Source: Euborellia annulipes
Taxonomy: Eukaryota; Arthropoda; Insecta; Dermaptera; Anisolabididae
Length of the DNA: 64,000 nt
Reading direction: 5' to 3'
Assembly: GCA_023213315.1 (NCBI GenBank)
Contig: JAKCPI010014038.1
Coordinates: 27,382-91,381, forward strand
Shown: one piece after another, positions 45,309 through 56,899 of the stretch
How the letters are laid out: each line of letters opens with the position of its first letter
How positions within the stretch are numbered: the first letter of the stretch is position 1
Made by a program: the position numbers and the translations under genes
Notes under the pieces: model-generated
Told to the model about the DNA's origin: nothing
Database searches by the model: none
What the model saw: the letters and a program-made list of their open reading frames with translations, nothing else

Positions 45309-46419
45309 GTGAGTTTTTATATTTTATTATTTCTGGATAAATTTTTATGCTTTGAATTTTTACTTTCTCTTACCCGATATAAGAAATATATAGAGAGAAA
45401 GTATTGCGATCATGTCAAAAATTCGATGTCGAGATTTTTTTCTTTTTATTTCATTTAAAGACTTTTTCGGCATCGAAGCCATCGAAAGCAATTTTAGATC
45501 CCATCTTTACTGAACTTCCTTCCTTTTTAGGGCCGGGTCGAGTTTTTTTTTATTTTATCTAATAAAAAATAATAAAAACATGTTTTTTTCTCAATTCTCC
45601 CACCGATTTTTTTATTGCTTTGATGATGTAATTAATTGTATGGATTAATTTACCTTTTTCAATATATTCATAATAAATATATTCATTTTCTGTGAAAATT
45701 TTTTTTTTTTTTGGGAACCAAAGTTTTCCGCCCTGCGAAAAATTTGTTTTTGCGGAACCAAAGTTTTCCGCCCTACTGAAATTTGTTTTCCCGTCCGTGA
45801 AAATCATTTTACCTTTTTTTTTTAGAGACACGAAAATTTTGCCGCCCATCGGATCCCTCATTTGCGGAACCAAAATTTTTCACCCTGCGAACAAATTTTT
45901 TTCCGTCCGTGGAAATCATTTTAGCTTTTTTTTTAAAGACACGAAAATTTTACCACCCAGCGGAACATTCTCTCTTTTGCGAGACCAAAATTTTCGCGCA
46001 GCGGGGCCGATCAAACATTTCGGGGGAGGGGGAGGGGGGAGGGGGCCGAGACCCGCTAATGTCTGTATATTCGTATATAAGTATATGTATATACCCCCCC
46101 CCTATATACGCCCCTGTTAGAAAATATAATATTTTTTTAATGTATTTTAACTATAAGACTATAACAAATTTAATTAATTAATTGTTAATATTGATATAAT
46201 GAGTATTAATTAATTAATATTCTTTATACTTTTTAATTTTATTTTTTAATAAATTTATTTTTATAAAAAATATGTCTTTGTAACAGGAGTGAACAGGAGA
46301 ATAGAATAGTAGCGAAGTGTGTTGGCGAAAAAAAAATAACCTCCTTTCTGTTTTTGAGGGGCATTATCATTGGAAATTTATCATATAAATTATATATATA
46401 TATATATATATATTTTGTG

Positions 46420-46571
46420 CATGGACGTAACTAGGGGGCGCCTGCCCCCCAGAAGGATCGTGCCCCCCCCCAGAAAGCTCCTTCCCCAAGGAGAAAATTG
46501 GGGCTTTTCAGGCCCACTGGAGGATAGCTGGTTCCATGGCCCCCCAACCAAATTCTCTAGTTACGTCCATG
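46420..46571. mobile_element. Small inverted-repeat element (left arm)
   Basis: Termini CATGGACGTAACTAG and CTAGTTACGTCCATG enclose a GC-rich core. It sits next to a TA microsatellite and an R1 fragment. The mirror is at about 62440-62595. Confidence 0.65.
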
Positions 46572-46619
46572 GTGGTCTTCAAACAATTTTGAAAGCAAAA
46601 TGAGAACAGCATCAAAAAA

Positions 46620-47190
46620 ATAATTAATTTTTGAATTTTAAGAGAAAATAAAAATTAATATGTCAAAATAAATTTGGAAAATCGATTTTTAATCATTTTC
46701 AGAACGTTTTGAGCCTAAAATTTCATTGTTTTTGCTTGAATATTTTATATACCAAGTTATTCAATCAATATCAAGACCTAAATGTGTTTATTTAATTAAA
46801 AAGCAATAAATTAGGATAATTAGAAATTGAAAGAGACAGTTGAAATTTGAAGACGTAAAAGGCAATTAATAAACCCCCATTTTATGTGGTCGTAGTTAAA
46901 TAAAAAAATGTCTTTAGCTTTATAATTGATTGAAAAGACTAGTTTTGCATTTTTCCACAAATCCAACGAAAAATAAGAGACATATAACGACTTTTTGAAA
47001 AGCGAATTTGCGCGTGAAGAAAAGCCTAGACAAGAGTGAAGCGAGGCTCCCTGCCTGCACTCTGGGCGCCGATCGAATTAGAAAAAACAAATTGATGCTC
47101 TCCCATCATTTGAAATAATGGCCAAATTGATTGATTTCATCTTTTTATGCTTTTATAAAATTTTATTCGAAACTTTCTTTAACTATAAGA
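46620..47190 (+). repeat. Diverged direct duplication inside each arm
   Basis: Related to 49420-49990 (shared GGGCGCCGATCGAATT, TTGATTGATTTCATCT, CATTTTATGTGG). Divergence is far higher than between the two palindrome arms, so it predates the palindrome. Confidence 0.7.
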
Positions 47191-48091
47191 ATAATAGACT
47201 GCATATTTATCTATAAAGAATTCAATCCTTTGAGAAAAAATAAAAATCAAAATATTTTGTCTTCAATCAAAGAGATGCTTATTTCTCATAAATATATTAA
47301 ATAATAAAATCGATCCCTTTAGATCGTTAGATCAGTGTTTGTTAAACCTTTTGAGTCGCGGCCCATGGGCGTACCCAGCCTGGGGCATGGGGGGGGGGGG
47401 GGGTTTCATCCAAAACAAGTCAGCACTTTTGAATTTTAAGCATGCCCTCAGCTGCTAATTCTATTTGTTTCTATTAAAGAAAGATTTTTTATTAAAGAAA
47501 AGTATTTTATTAGTGAGATGTAGATAGCTGAATAGAACTTGTAGTAAGAAATAAAGAAAGAGTGAATGCAGATATTTTTATTTAGTTTATTAGGCACTTC
47601 AAGCCTACAGTTTCGGTCAGATTTGCGACCATCCTCAATGCTGAAGTGTGTCAAAATATTTATTTCAATTTAATAAGGACTCTAACCTATAGTCCTAATT
47701 AAAAGGCAATAAAGATTTTACACAATTGGGCCATTCGACTTTTGAGTAATGGTGTAAATAATCTGCAAAAAATTCTGAATTCATTAAAAAAAATCCGATG
47801 CAATTTGGATTAGGGGTTCCGGAGTTATAGATAAATGAATATTCAAAGTTTTTTCTTTTCCAACGTTATTGATTAGCGATTCTTAAATTGGCCAAAGTAG
47901 GGGAGGTGAGTGAACGGATGCCTCCCTCCCTCCCTACCTTCAATTGTCAACTCATGCTAGGCGCCAAGATCACACCACCCCCTCTTCTTAGAATTAATTA
48001 TCTTATTTTATTTTTTATTCTTTATTTAAATTTTTCTTTTAATATGTTTGACAAAACAGGAATTAATTGATTACAAAACAAATAAGATAAG

Positions 48092-48122
<31 letters not shown>

Positions 48123-48346
48123 TTAAAGCGAAATAAGAGAAATTATTTTATTTTTTTATTTAACGGCCTCCAATCGATCGTTTCTTCAGGTCAATTAGTG
48201 CTTATAGAAATACAAGAAAGTTTTTAAGTATTTTACTTTCTGTATCCTAAAGGAATTTCAAAAACATATTTGGCTCGGGCCAAAACCCGGATTTTCATTT
48301 CCTTTTTTTTAGCTAATCCTTTTTGAAAATATAAAATTCTTTTTCA

Positions 48347-49232
48347 AAAAAATTTGGTGTGACTCGTCTCACAGTACACCTTCGATAAACGAAAGTTGTG
48401 TTCTGTGCTTTTAACACCAGATTTTTTGTCTCGACATACATTTATTTTTCGACAGTACATTATTTTTCGACAGTACAATACATTTTTTTTTTTTTTTAAT
48501 ATTTTTAAACACTAACTTTTTTCCCATTCACGCTCCGACTCCCACACACATGCACCATGGGCGTCCGCAGGAATTTTTGCAGGGGGGGAAAGTCACTTCC
48601 AGATAAGTTAAAAAAAACGTACTTTGATATTAATAATGTTATACATCTCTTAGTATTTAAAGCTTTCTCACCGCGGCAAGGTGGATGTATACTGAGAAAG
48701 GTTTTTTTGTATTTTTTTTTGTTTTTATACATTTTTTTGTATCATTTTAATTTTCCAGGGGGGTAAGTGCCTGGTTGCCCCCCCCCCCTGCGGACGCCCA
48801 TGACATGCACACAATCTTTTCGACCATATAAGACTTTAGACCAAAACCGTTATTTTTATAATACCCTATATATATTTGCGGTCCGGGCATTTCTTATTTA
48901 AGCCATTTGGTATCTAAATGGCTTAAATAAAATCATCGGACTGCCTTGAATCCGAACCCGCGCCCTTTGTTATACAAGGCAGGCGCGCGCTAGCCACCAA
49001 GCCCGAGGGCGTACGGTACATTTGAAGATGCAAAATTTATAAACAGTAAAATATTTATATTATGTTACCATGGCAACCATTTCTCCTAACTTTCCTAGGA
49101 GTAAAAGAGTAAAGTGGTCTTCAAACAATTTTGAGAGCAAAATGAGATTATATATTTGAAAGGGCATCTAGAAAATAATTGATTTTTGAATTTTAATCAA
49201 AATCATTAGAGCGAATTTTGAGAAAATCGAAA
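48347..49232 (+). repeat. R1 repeat split by a SINE carrying a hAT-like element (left arm)
   Basis: R1 head 48347-48487, SINE-A in reverse 48488-49009 (itself split at 48556-48802), then the R1 body 49010-49232. Mirrored at ~59780-60665. Confidence 0.72.
48556..48802. mobile_element. hAT-like element in a SINE (left arm)
   Basis: Ends CATGGGCGTCCGCAGG and CCTGCGGACGCCCATG, with 8-bp duplication ACATGCAC (48548-48555, 48803-48810). It splits a reverse SINE-A, which itself splits an R1 copy, giving a three-level nest. Confidence 0.82.
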
Positions 49233-50261
49233 AAAAGATAACGAATCAATTAACACCAATTTTATATCTTTTTTAGTTTTTAGCAAATTTACGAAAATTC
49301 AAGCAAACATAGATGTCACATTCTCTTATTAAATAGAGCAAACTAGTAATTGACATAAATGTGTAAGATTCAAGATTCAGTGCTGATTTTAATGCACTAT
49401 TCACTATTTCTATATATTGAATAGTTTTTTTATTATTTTGAAAAGAAAAAATTCATCTGTCAAAATAAATTAAAAACGATTTTTTATTATTTTTAGGACA
49501 TTCCTTGGTCGAAAATGAATTGTTTTAGTTAGAATATTTTATATTTTAATTTATTCAATCGATATAAAGCCCTAAATGTGTTTATTTAATTAAAAAACAA
49601 TAAATTAAAAAATATTGGCGGGAGTTGTCATTCGAAGTCGTGAGTGTCATCAACAAACCCTCATTTTATGTGGGCGTAGCCAAATAGAAAAATTCCTATG
49701 GCTTTAGAATTAATTCAAGAGACCAGCTTTGCATTTTGCCTCAAATCCGTGAATAAATAAGAGAGATATAGCGATTTTTTGAAAAGCGATCTCGCTCGCG
49801 ACGAAAGGCTTAGCCAAGAGTTACGCAAGTCTCCCTGGCTGGGCTCTGGGCGCCGATCGAATTGGAAAAAAAATTTGATGCTCTTCCATTAGTTGAAATA
49901 ATTGTCAAATTGATTGATTTCATCTGTTTATACTCAAATTTTATAAAATTTAATTCTAAAAATGGTTATAAAATCTTATAATGTTGCTAAATTAAGGGAT
50001 CTTAGAAATTTTCTGGGTTGTGTATAAACAACGATTTGGTAAAATAAAATTAACAAGCCTCAAAAATTGAAAGCTGAATTGATAAAAACAAGGACTAAAA
50101 CATTTTAGATTCCAAATTCATAAATCAATTATTTTTTACATGCTCTTAAAAATGTATAATCTCATTTTGCTCTCAGAATTGTTTGAAGCACACTTTACTC
50201 TTGTACTTCATAGGAAAGATAGGGGAACCAAATGGCTTAAATAAGGGGATTGTGTCTTTGT

Positions 50262-50890
50262 GACTTCCCCGAGACTTTCTCGTATATTCTTTTGGAATTA
50301 CGTCTGGGTGTGTGTGTGTGTGAACACGATTGCTTAAAAACCAAAGCAGCTAGATCGATGAAATTTGGTATATGCTCCCTACACTAAATTGTAGATTTCT
50401 ATCAACTTTTGGAGTAAATACGTCACTTGAAAGTAGCACTTTACTTAAAATTGTAATTGATTTTTTATCAAAATTAACGACAATTTTCTATTTCTTCTTT
50501 GATTACCCTTGAAAGTAGCACTTTACTTAAAATTGTAATTGATTTTTTATCAAAATTAACGACAATTTTCTATTTCTTCTTTGATTATTTCAAAAACTTT
50601 TCAGTTTTCGAAAAAATGTTAAAGAATAAAAACTTTTTAAAATAGAGTAATTTATCATAATATAACAAAAAAATTGAAAATTTCAAAATTTTTGAAAAAC
50701 CTTTTTAAGTAAAGTGCTACTTTCAAGTGACGTATTTACTCCAAAAGTTGATAGAAATCTACAATTTTAGTGTAAGGATTTCATCGATCTAGCTGCTTTG
50801 GTTTTTAAGCAATCGTGTTCACACACACCAAGACGTAATTCCAAAAGAATATACGAGAAAGTCTCGGGGAAGTCATTCCCCATATTTTTT
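50262..50890. mobile_element. Fold-back element with ~180-bp arms (left arm)
   Basis: The segment starting CCCCGAGACTTTCTCG near 50262 is inverted at about 50703-50880. The middle has a ~57-bp direct duplication (about 50454 and 50509). The TCGCCGAAA array starts directly after it. The mirror is at ~58125-58750. Confidence 0.75.
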
Positions 50891-50906
50891 TTGGCTCTGG
50901 TATGAA

Positions 50907-51382
50907 TCGCCGAAAAAAACTCGCCGAAAAATCTCGCCGAAAAAAAACTCGCCGAAAATTTTCTCGCCGAAAGCAAAATCTCGCCGAAAAAAAACTCGCC
51001 GAAAATTTTCTCGCCGAAAAAAAACTCGCCGAAAGGAAAAACTCGCCGAAAATTTTCCCGCCGAAAAAAAACTCGCCGAAAAAATACTCGCCGAATGGAA
51101 AATCTCGCCGAAAAAAAACTCGCCGAAAATTTTCTCGCCGAAAGGAAAATCTCGCCGAAAGGAAAAACTCGCCGAAAGGAAGAACTCGCCGAAAATTTTC
51201 TCGCCGAAAATATCTCGCCGAAAAAAAACTCGCCGAAAGGAAGAACTCGCCGAAAACAAACTCGCCGAAAATTTTCTCGCCGAAAGGAAAAACTCGCCGA
51301 AAGGAAGAACTCGCCGAAAATTTTCTCGCCGAAAATATCTCGCCGAAAATTTTCTCGCCGAAAGGAAGAACTCGCCGAAAAT
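50907..51382 (+). repeat. TCGCCGAAA-core array, 31 units (left arm)
   Basis: There are 31 units of 13-17 bp. Each is a constant TCGCCGAAA core and a short linker ending in C, and the linkers fall into few types (poly-A, ATTTTC, GCAAAATC, GGAAAAAC, GGAAGAAC, ATATC). Unit length is not a multiple of three. It lies between a fold-back element and a SINE-B tail. Confidence 0.9.
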
Positions 51383-51404
51383 ATTTTTTTTATTTTTTTA
51401 TTTT

Positions 51405-51590
51405 ATAGTTTAATGTCTTTTTCGGCATCTAAGGCCATTTAGACCCCATCCCTATTTATTTCAAATGTTTGTTATCCAATTCAAGTGAAATAAATTTGTT
51501 TCGCTTGAGACAGGACACGAACCCGGGACCCCATGTGGTTATGAGAAGCTAAACTCTTCTCTCTGAGCCACGGGTCACGGGCCTAGCCGA
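51405..51590 (-). mobile_element. SINE-B (left arm)
   Basis: TCTTTTTCGGCATCTAAGGC, ACCCCATCCCTATTTATTTC, reverse B box and A box ending near CCCGTGACCC-like text. Mirror at 57420-57610, where B box GGGTTCGTGTCC is read forward. Confidence 0.75.
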
Positions 51591-51783
51591 AAATAAATTC
51601 ACAGACAAAAATAATTTATTTTTAAATAGAAACTTTTAGCAGCCGTAAAATAATAAAATTGGTTTTTATTTTTTTAAATTTAAATCTTTTTGTTCAAAAG
51701 GAATTTTATTTAGTTGTGCGACAAATTTCGATGTTATAATTCCGAAGATCACATTGCATAGCTACGCCCATAGGCCGGGGGCA

Positions 51784-52011
51784 GGGGTGGATTATGCAAT
51801 TTTGTCGGGGGGGGACGTTTTTTTTATTTTTTTTATTTAAGGACTTTGTCGGCATCTAAGACCCCTTTCCTATTTATTTAAATTGATTGGTAACAAATTC
51901 AATTGAAATTAAAAAACGGAAATCATTTCTTTAGATCACTAGTTTTTATAACTTTTTGAATTTCTTCTCGAGGGGGGGATCGCCCCCACCGCCCCCTTAA
52001 TCCGCCCCTGA
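51784..52011. mobile_element. Short hAT-like element (left arm)
   Basis: Ends CAGGGGTGGATTA and TTAATCCGCCCCTG with G-rich flanks that resemble a duplication. It contains a fragment of SINE-B tail. The mirror is at about 56989-57222. Confidence 0.65.
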
Positions 52012-52102
52012 CCGGGGGGGTAGATAGCCCCCTTCTGGCATCCTCTAGGAGGGGGCAGAGGGACGCAATATATCTACTTTTATTTCATCTTTTAAATTTA
52101 AA

Positions 52103-52346
52103 TTTCGGCGAGTTTTTTTTCGGCGAGTATGTTTTCGGCGAGTTTTTTTTTCGGCGAGTTTTTTTCGGCGAGAAAACTTTCGGCGAGATTTTGCTTTCGG
52201 CGAGTTTTTTTCGGCGAGAAAAATTTCGGCGAGATTTTGCTTTCGGCGAGTTTTTTTCGGCGAGAAAAATTTCGGCGAGTTTTTGCTTTCGGCGAGAAAA
52301 ATTTCGGCGACTTTTTTTTCGGCGAGTTTTTTTTCGGCGAGTTTTT
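52103..52346 (-). repeat. TCGCCGAAA-core array, second and opposite (left arm)
   Basis: About 17 units of the same core as the 50907 array, in the opposite orientation and with partly different linkers. It abuts the poly(A) end of a reverse SINE-A at 52376. Confidence 0.88.
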
Positions 52347-52375
52347 ACTTTATATACCGCCCCCATTTTTTTTTT

Positions 52376-52530
52376 AACACACACTTTTTTCCCATTCACA
52401 TTCACACTCACACACACAAGCACACAGTCTTTTCGGCAACTTAAGCCATATAAGACTTTGACTTTGACATTTGGTATCCAAATGGCTTAAATAAAATCAT
52501 CGGACTGCCTGGGATCCGAACCCCCGATTA
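52376..52530 (-). mobile_element. SINE-A, reverse (left arm)
   Basis: Tail with ACTCACACACACAAG, TTTTCGGCAACTTAAGCC, ATCATCGGACTGCCTGGG. Mirror at ~56470-56635. Confidence 0.7.
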
Positions 52531-52534
52531 GAGC

Positions 52535-52745
52535 CCTGCACGGGTACGGGTTGGCCCGTAGGCACGTTACCGGCGGACCGGGCCGGGCGGGCTTTGGAGG
52601 CCATGAAAAAATTACGGGCGGGTACGGGCGGGTAGCAAGTCTAAATAAACGGGTTCGGGCGGACGGGCATGCAAATGAAATTTTATTTAAAAATTGCTAG
52701 ACATTCCGGGCGGGCTCGGGCGGGCCTGAAGAATGATAAAAGCCC
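52535..52745. mobile_element. GC-rich repeat with GGGCGGG motifs (left arm)
   Basis: Begins AGAGCCCTGCACGGG and contains repeated CGGGCGGG. Contrasts sharply with AT-rich flanks. Mirror at ~56260-56475. No clear terminal repeats. Confidence 0.5.
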
Positions 52746-53177
52746 TTTAATTTTGAGAAAATCGAAAAAACTGACAAAGTACATCAGTAAAGTACTAGTA
52801 CTCTTTGGCCCATTTTGATTAAAAGCTTATTTTGTCGGTCCCGGGGGTGTTTAACTTAAATATAACATTTCAGTCTCATAGCTCAATTCCTTCATGCTTA
52901 AAAAAATTTTGAATTTCAAAAAATTAAATATTAAGGCTTATACGAATCCTGAGTAAATCTCCACAGTCATAAAAACATCAAATTAAGGCTTATATATTGC
53001 AAAATAAAAAAAATTTTAATTATAAAGCCTCTATATACGGTACGTTGTTTATTATTTTTGGAATTAAATTCATTTAAAATAGTAGAATTCAAGTTGTAAT
53101 ATAATTTTAAAAGAAAACAATCAATTTTTTAAGACAATCGATGAAAAAAATATGATAAAATCACATTCGCTGCTATA

Positions 53178-53400
53178 CCGAACGTCGCGGGTTCGGACCC
53201 CAGGCAGTCCGATGATTTTATTTAACGCCACTTGGATACCACCAAATGGCTTAAATAGAAATGCTCGACCCCCAATAGATATATTAATAATTAACGATTT
53301 TCGTCAAAGTCTTAAATGGCCTAATTTGCCGAAAAGACTGTGTAAATGTGTGTCTAAGTGTGAGTGTGAATGTGAAAAAAGTGTGAGTGTTTAAAAAAAA
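53178..53400 (+). mobile_element. SINE-A (left arm)
   Basis: B box GGTTCGGACCC, CCGATGATTTTATTTAACGC, GCCGAAAAGACTGTG and poly(A). Mirror at ~55600-55825. Confidence 0.75.
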
Positions 53401-53615
53401 ATCAAAAAAAAATCTGGTGCGACAAGCACAGCCAAAGTTATGAGAAATTTGTGTGACCATCCAGAGGCGTACCGAGGCAGTTGGGGGCCTGGGGCGGCAC
53501 TAGAAGAGGGGGCCTTTATACATTTTGTACCAGAGGTGTAAGGTTATATTGAATTTTTTTTTTTTTGGGGGGGGTGCTCATTTTTAAATATCTCTCTCCT
53601 CCATACACAAAAATA

Positions 53616-55383
53616 ACATTTTATATCTTTTACATCTTGAATTCAAATGTACTGTACTTTCGAAAACTAAATATATTTCTAAATAAGAAATTATATATAA
53701 TATTTAAGATATTATATACATCGCGTAGGTAAGCCGCGAAACGGAGATTTATATAATTAGATATTACTTCATGTACCCGAAAAAGGATATAAGGGTGTGC
53801 CGCCGGGAGTTGAACCACGGATCCACCGATTTGCGCTCAGTGTGCCCTTACCACTAGACCACAGCACGGCATTCGGGTATATGAACTCAGTTGGAAAGCA
53901 AATTTAGCCATCGGGAGGATTGGACCCGGATTTGGCGCCACAAATTCCTCCGTCAACCTGGTGCAATCCAGTTGGCATAGTTGAGACGACCTCAATTTTA
54001 ACTAATTTATAAATAATAAATTATATATAATATTTAAGATATTATATACATCGCGTAGGTAAGCCGCGAAACGGAGATTTATATAATTAGATATTACTTC
54101 ATGTACCCGAAAAAAGATATAAGGGTGTGCCGCCGGGAGTTGAACCACGGATTCACCGATTTGCGCTCAGTGTGCCCTTACCCTTATTGACGGAGGAATT
54201 TGTGGCGCCAAATCCGGGTCCAATCCTCCCGATGGCTAAATTTGCTTTCCAACTGAGTTCATATACCCGAATGCCGTGCTGTGGTCTAGTGGTAAGGGCA
54301 CACTGAGCGCAAATCGGTGGATCCGTGGTTCAACTCCCGGCGGCACACCCTTATATCTTTTTTCGGGTACATGAAGTAATATCTAATTATATAAATATAT
54401 TTCGACACAAAAAATCTGGTGTGACCAGCACGGCGCACAACTTTCTCTTACCGAAGAGTTAGAGAAAGTTGTGTGCTGTGCGCCAGTCACACTAGATTTT
54501 TTTTTATTTTTATTAATTTTTTTTTTATTTATTAAACAAAATTAAAAATATTCTCCCACTCCATAATATATATAATTCATGGCATTTCACCCCCTTTGGG
54601 GAAATATATATTTGAATAAGAGACAAGGAATTCATGGTATGTACTGGTTTTTAATGACATAATTTTTTGGAAAAAAGTGACATAGTCTTGAAACTATTTA
54701 TAAAAAAAAATTTTTTTTTTTATTTTGAACAGAACAATATTAGCTATGTCTTTTTTAAAATTTATAAAAAATCATAATTGTGATGTTTATTCATTGTATT
54801 GTGAAGAGAATGAATATGTAACCATATGAGCAGTGGCGTACCGAGGGGGGGGGGGCAAGGGCGAATCCAGAGGTGTTTCTCGGGGGGGGGGTAATCTGGG
54901 AAAAATTTTGTTTTTCGCGGAACCAAAAATTTTTTCATGTGCCGTTCGCGGAACCAAATATTTTTTTTGCGGAACCAAAAATTTTTCCCGTCCGAAAAAA
55001 TATTTTACCTTTTTTTTTTAGAGGCCCAAAATTTTTCCTGCCCGCGGAACCAAAAATTTTTCATGCTCCGTTCGCGGTTTCTAAAATTTTTCCCGTTTTT
55101 CAAATCTCGGGGGGGGGGGTAATTACCCCCTTTACCCCCCCCCCCTCTGTATCCGCCCTTGGGAGGGGGCGGTCCGACCCAGGCCCTGAGCCGGCATAGG
55201 CCCCCAAATACTGTATTTATAAAAAAAATTTAAATGAAAATTTCTCTTTGAGAGGCCCCAGGGCCCTCAGGGCTCAAGAAAAAACGAAAAAATTTAGATA
55301 GAAAAAAAAAAAAATTTTAATGAAAATTTCTCTTTGAGTGGCTCTGACCCCTTGGGGTTCAGGGATATACGGTATTTTAAAAA
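53616..55383. other. Palindrome spacer
   Basis: Non-symmetric centre of about 1.77 kb. It holds an R1 fragment, a nested inverted and direct set of a tRNA-derived SINE (53684-54395), an R1 hairpin (54397-54500), AT-rich DNA, and the left part of a hAT-like element (54831-55539) whose right end is shared with both arms. Confidence 0.85.
53735..54395. repeat. SINE-C cluster: inverted plus direct copies in the palindrome spacer
   Basis: A ~230-bp unit occurs in reverse at 53735-53964, partly again in reverse at ~54017-54178, and forward at 54185-54395. The forward head at 54276-54346 has GTGGTCTAGTGG and GGTTCAACTCC boxes and pairs GTGCTG with CGGCAC. Its 7-nt anticodon-like loop GCGCAAA is on a 5-6 bp stem, which would read as GCA. 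The T stem is mispaired, so this is a SINE head, not a working tRNA. Confidence 0.75.
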
Positions 55384-55539
55384 TATTTTTGTGTATGGAG
55401 GAGAGAGATATTTAAAAATGAGCACCCCCCCCCCCAAAAAAAAAAAATTCAATATAACCTTACACCTCTGGTACAAAATGTATAAAGGCCCCCTCTTCTA
55501 GTGCCGCCCCAGGCCCCCAACTGCCTCGGTACGCCTCTG
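54831..55539. mobile_element. hAT-like satellite element, copy 3, with a nested second hAT-like element
   Basis: It has the same termini as the copies at 3927 and 21109 but only about two satellite units (~55230-55350). A different element with ends CAAGGGCGAATCC and TATCCGCCCTTG is nested at 54856-55161. No clean TSD is visible, because the right flank is shared by both palindrome arms. Confidence 0.75.
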
Positions 55540-56659
55540 GATGGTCACACAAATTTCTCATAACTTTGGCTGTGCTTGTCGCACCAGATTTTTTTTTGAT
55601 TTTTTTTTAAACACTCACACTTTTTTCACATTCACACTCACACTTAGACACACATTTACACAGTCTTTTCGGCAAATTAGGCCATTTAAGACTTTGACGA
55701 AAATCGTTAATTATTAATATATCTATTGGGGGTCGAGCATTTCTATTTAAGCCATTTGGTGGTATCCAAGTGGCGTTAAATAAAATCATCGGACTGCCTG
55801 GGGTCCGAACCCGCGACGTTCGGTATAGCAGCGAATGTGATTTTATCATATTTTTTTCATCGATTGTCTTAAAAAATTGATTGTTTTCTTTTAAAATTAT
55901 ATTACAACTTGAATTCTACTATTTTAAATGAATTTAATTCCAAAAATAATAAACAACGTACCGTATATAGAGGCTTTATAATTAAAATTTTTTTTATTTT
56001 GCAATATATAAGCCTTAATTTGATGTTTTTATGACTGTGGAGATTTACTCAGGATTCGTATAAGCCTTAATATTTAATTTTTTGAAATTCAAAATTTTTT
56101 TAAGCATGAAGGAATTGAGCTATGAGACTGAAATGTTATATTTAAGTTAAACACCCCCCGGGACCGACAAAATAAGCTTTTAATCAAAATGGGCCAAAGA
56201 GTACTAGTACTTTACTGATGTACTTTGTCAGTTTTTTCGATTTTCTCAAAATTAAAGGGCTTTTATCATTCTTCAGGCCCGCCCGAGCCCGCCCGGAATG
56301 TCTAGCAATTTTTAAATAAAATTTCATTTGCATGCCCGTCCGCCCGAACCCGTTTATTTAGACTTGCTACCCGCCCGTACCCGCCCGTAATTTTTTCATG
56401 GCCTCCAAAGCCCGCCCGGCCCGGTCCGCCGGTAACGTGCCTACGGGCCAACCCGTACCCGTGCAGGGCTCTAATCGGGGGTTCGGATCCCAGGCAGTCC
56501 GATGATTTTATTTAAGCCATTTGGATACCAAATGTCAAAGTCAAAGTCTTATATGGCTTAAGTTGCCGAAAAGACTGTGTGCTTGTGTGTGTGAGTGTGA
56601 ATGTGAATGGGAAAAAAGTGTGTGTTAAAAAAAAATGGGGGCGGTATATAAAGTAAAAA

Positions 56660-56899
56660 CTCGCCGAAAAAAAACTCGCCGAAAAAAAGTCGCCGAAATT
56701 TTTCTCGCCGAAAGCAAAAACTCGCCGAAATTTTTCTCGCCGAAAAAAACTCGCCGAAAGCAAAATCTCGCCGAAATTTTTTCTCGCCGAAAAAAACTCG
56801 CCGAAAGCAAAATCTCGCCGAAAGTTTTCTCGCCGAAAAAAACTCGCCGAAAAAAAAACTCGCCGAAAACATACTCGCCGAAAAAAAACTCGCCGAAAT
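56660..56899 (+). repeat. TCGCCGAAA-core array (right arm mirror of 52103)
   Basis: Reverse complement of the 52103 array with small differences in linker lengths. Confidence 0.88.

Larger units (their letters stand above)
45245..53615 (+). repeat. Giant palindrome, left arm (~8.4 kb)
   Basis: This segment is repeated in reverse complement at 55384-63767. Paired positions sum to about 109000-109015 along the whole length, for example exon 2 fragments, SINEs, TCGCCGAAA arrays and hAT-like elements. The arms are not identical: homopolymer lengths, scattered substitutions and small indels differ. The left edge lies inside VPS13 exon 2 and the inner edge inside a hAT-like element. Confidence 0.95.

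Noticed and set aside
50902..51442. Long basic or Phe-rich ORFs (RRKKTRRKFSRRK, FGEFFLSAS types) in the TCGCCGAAA arrays of both arms
   Set aside because: They are open on both strands and in several frames because the repeat has no stop codons. Units are 13-17 bp, so the frame shifts with each unit. No splice or start context supports a protein.
50907..52346. CRISPR-like array
   Set aside because: Core is 9-10 bp and linkers are 4-8 bp and repetitive, the context is eukaryotic, and no cas genes are present.
54276..54346. Functional tRNA-Cys (GCA) gene
   Set aside because: T stem is mispaired, position 33 is not T, and several copies sit in a SINE-like unit. It is a tRNA-derived SINE head.
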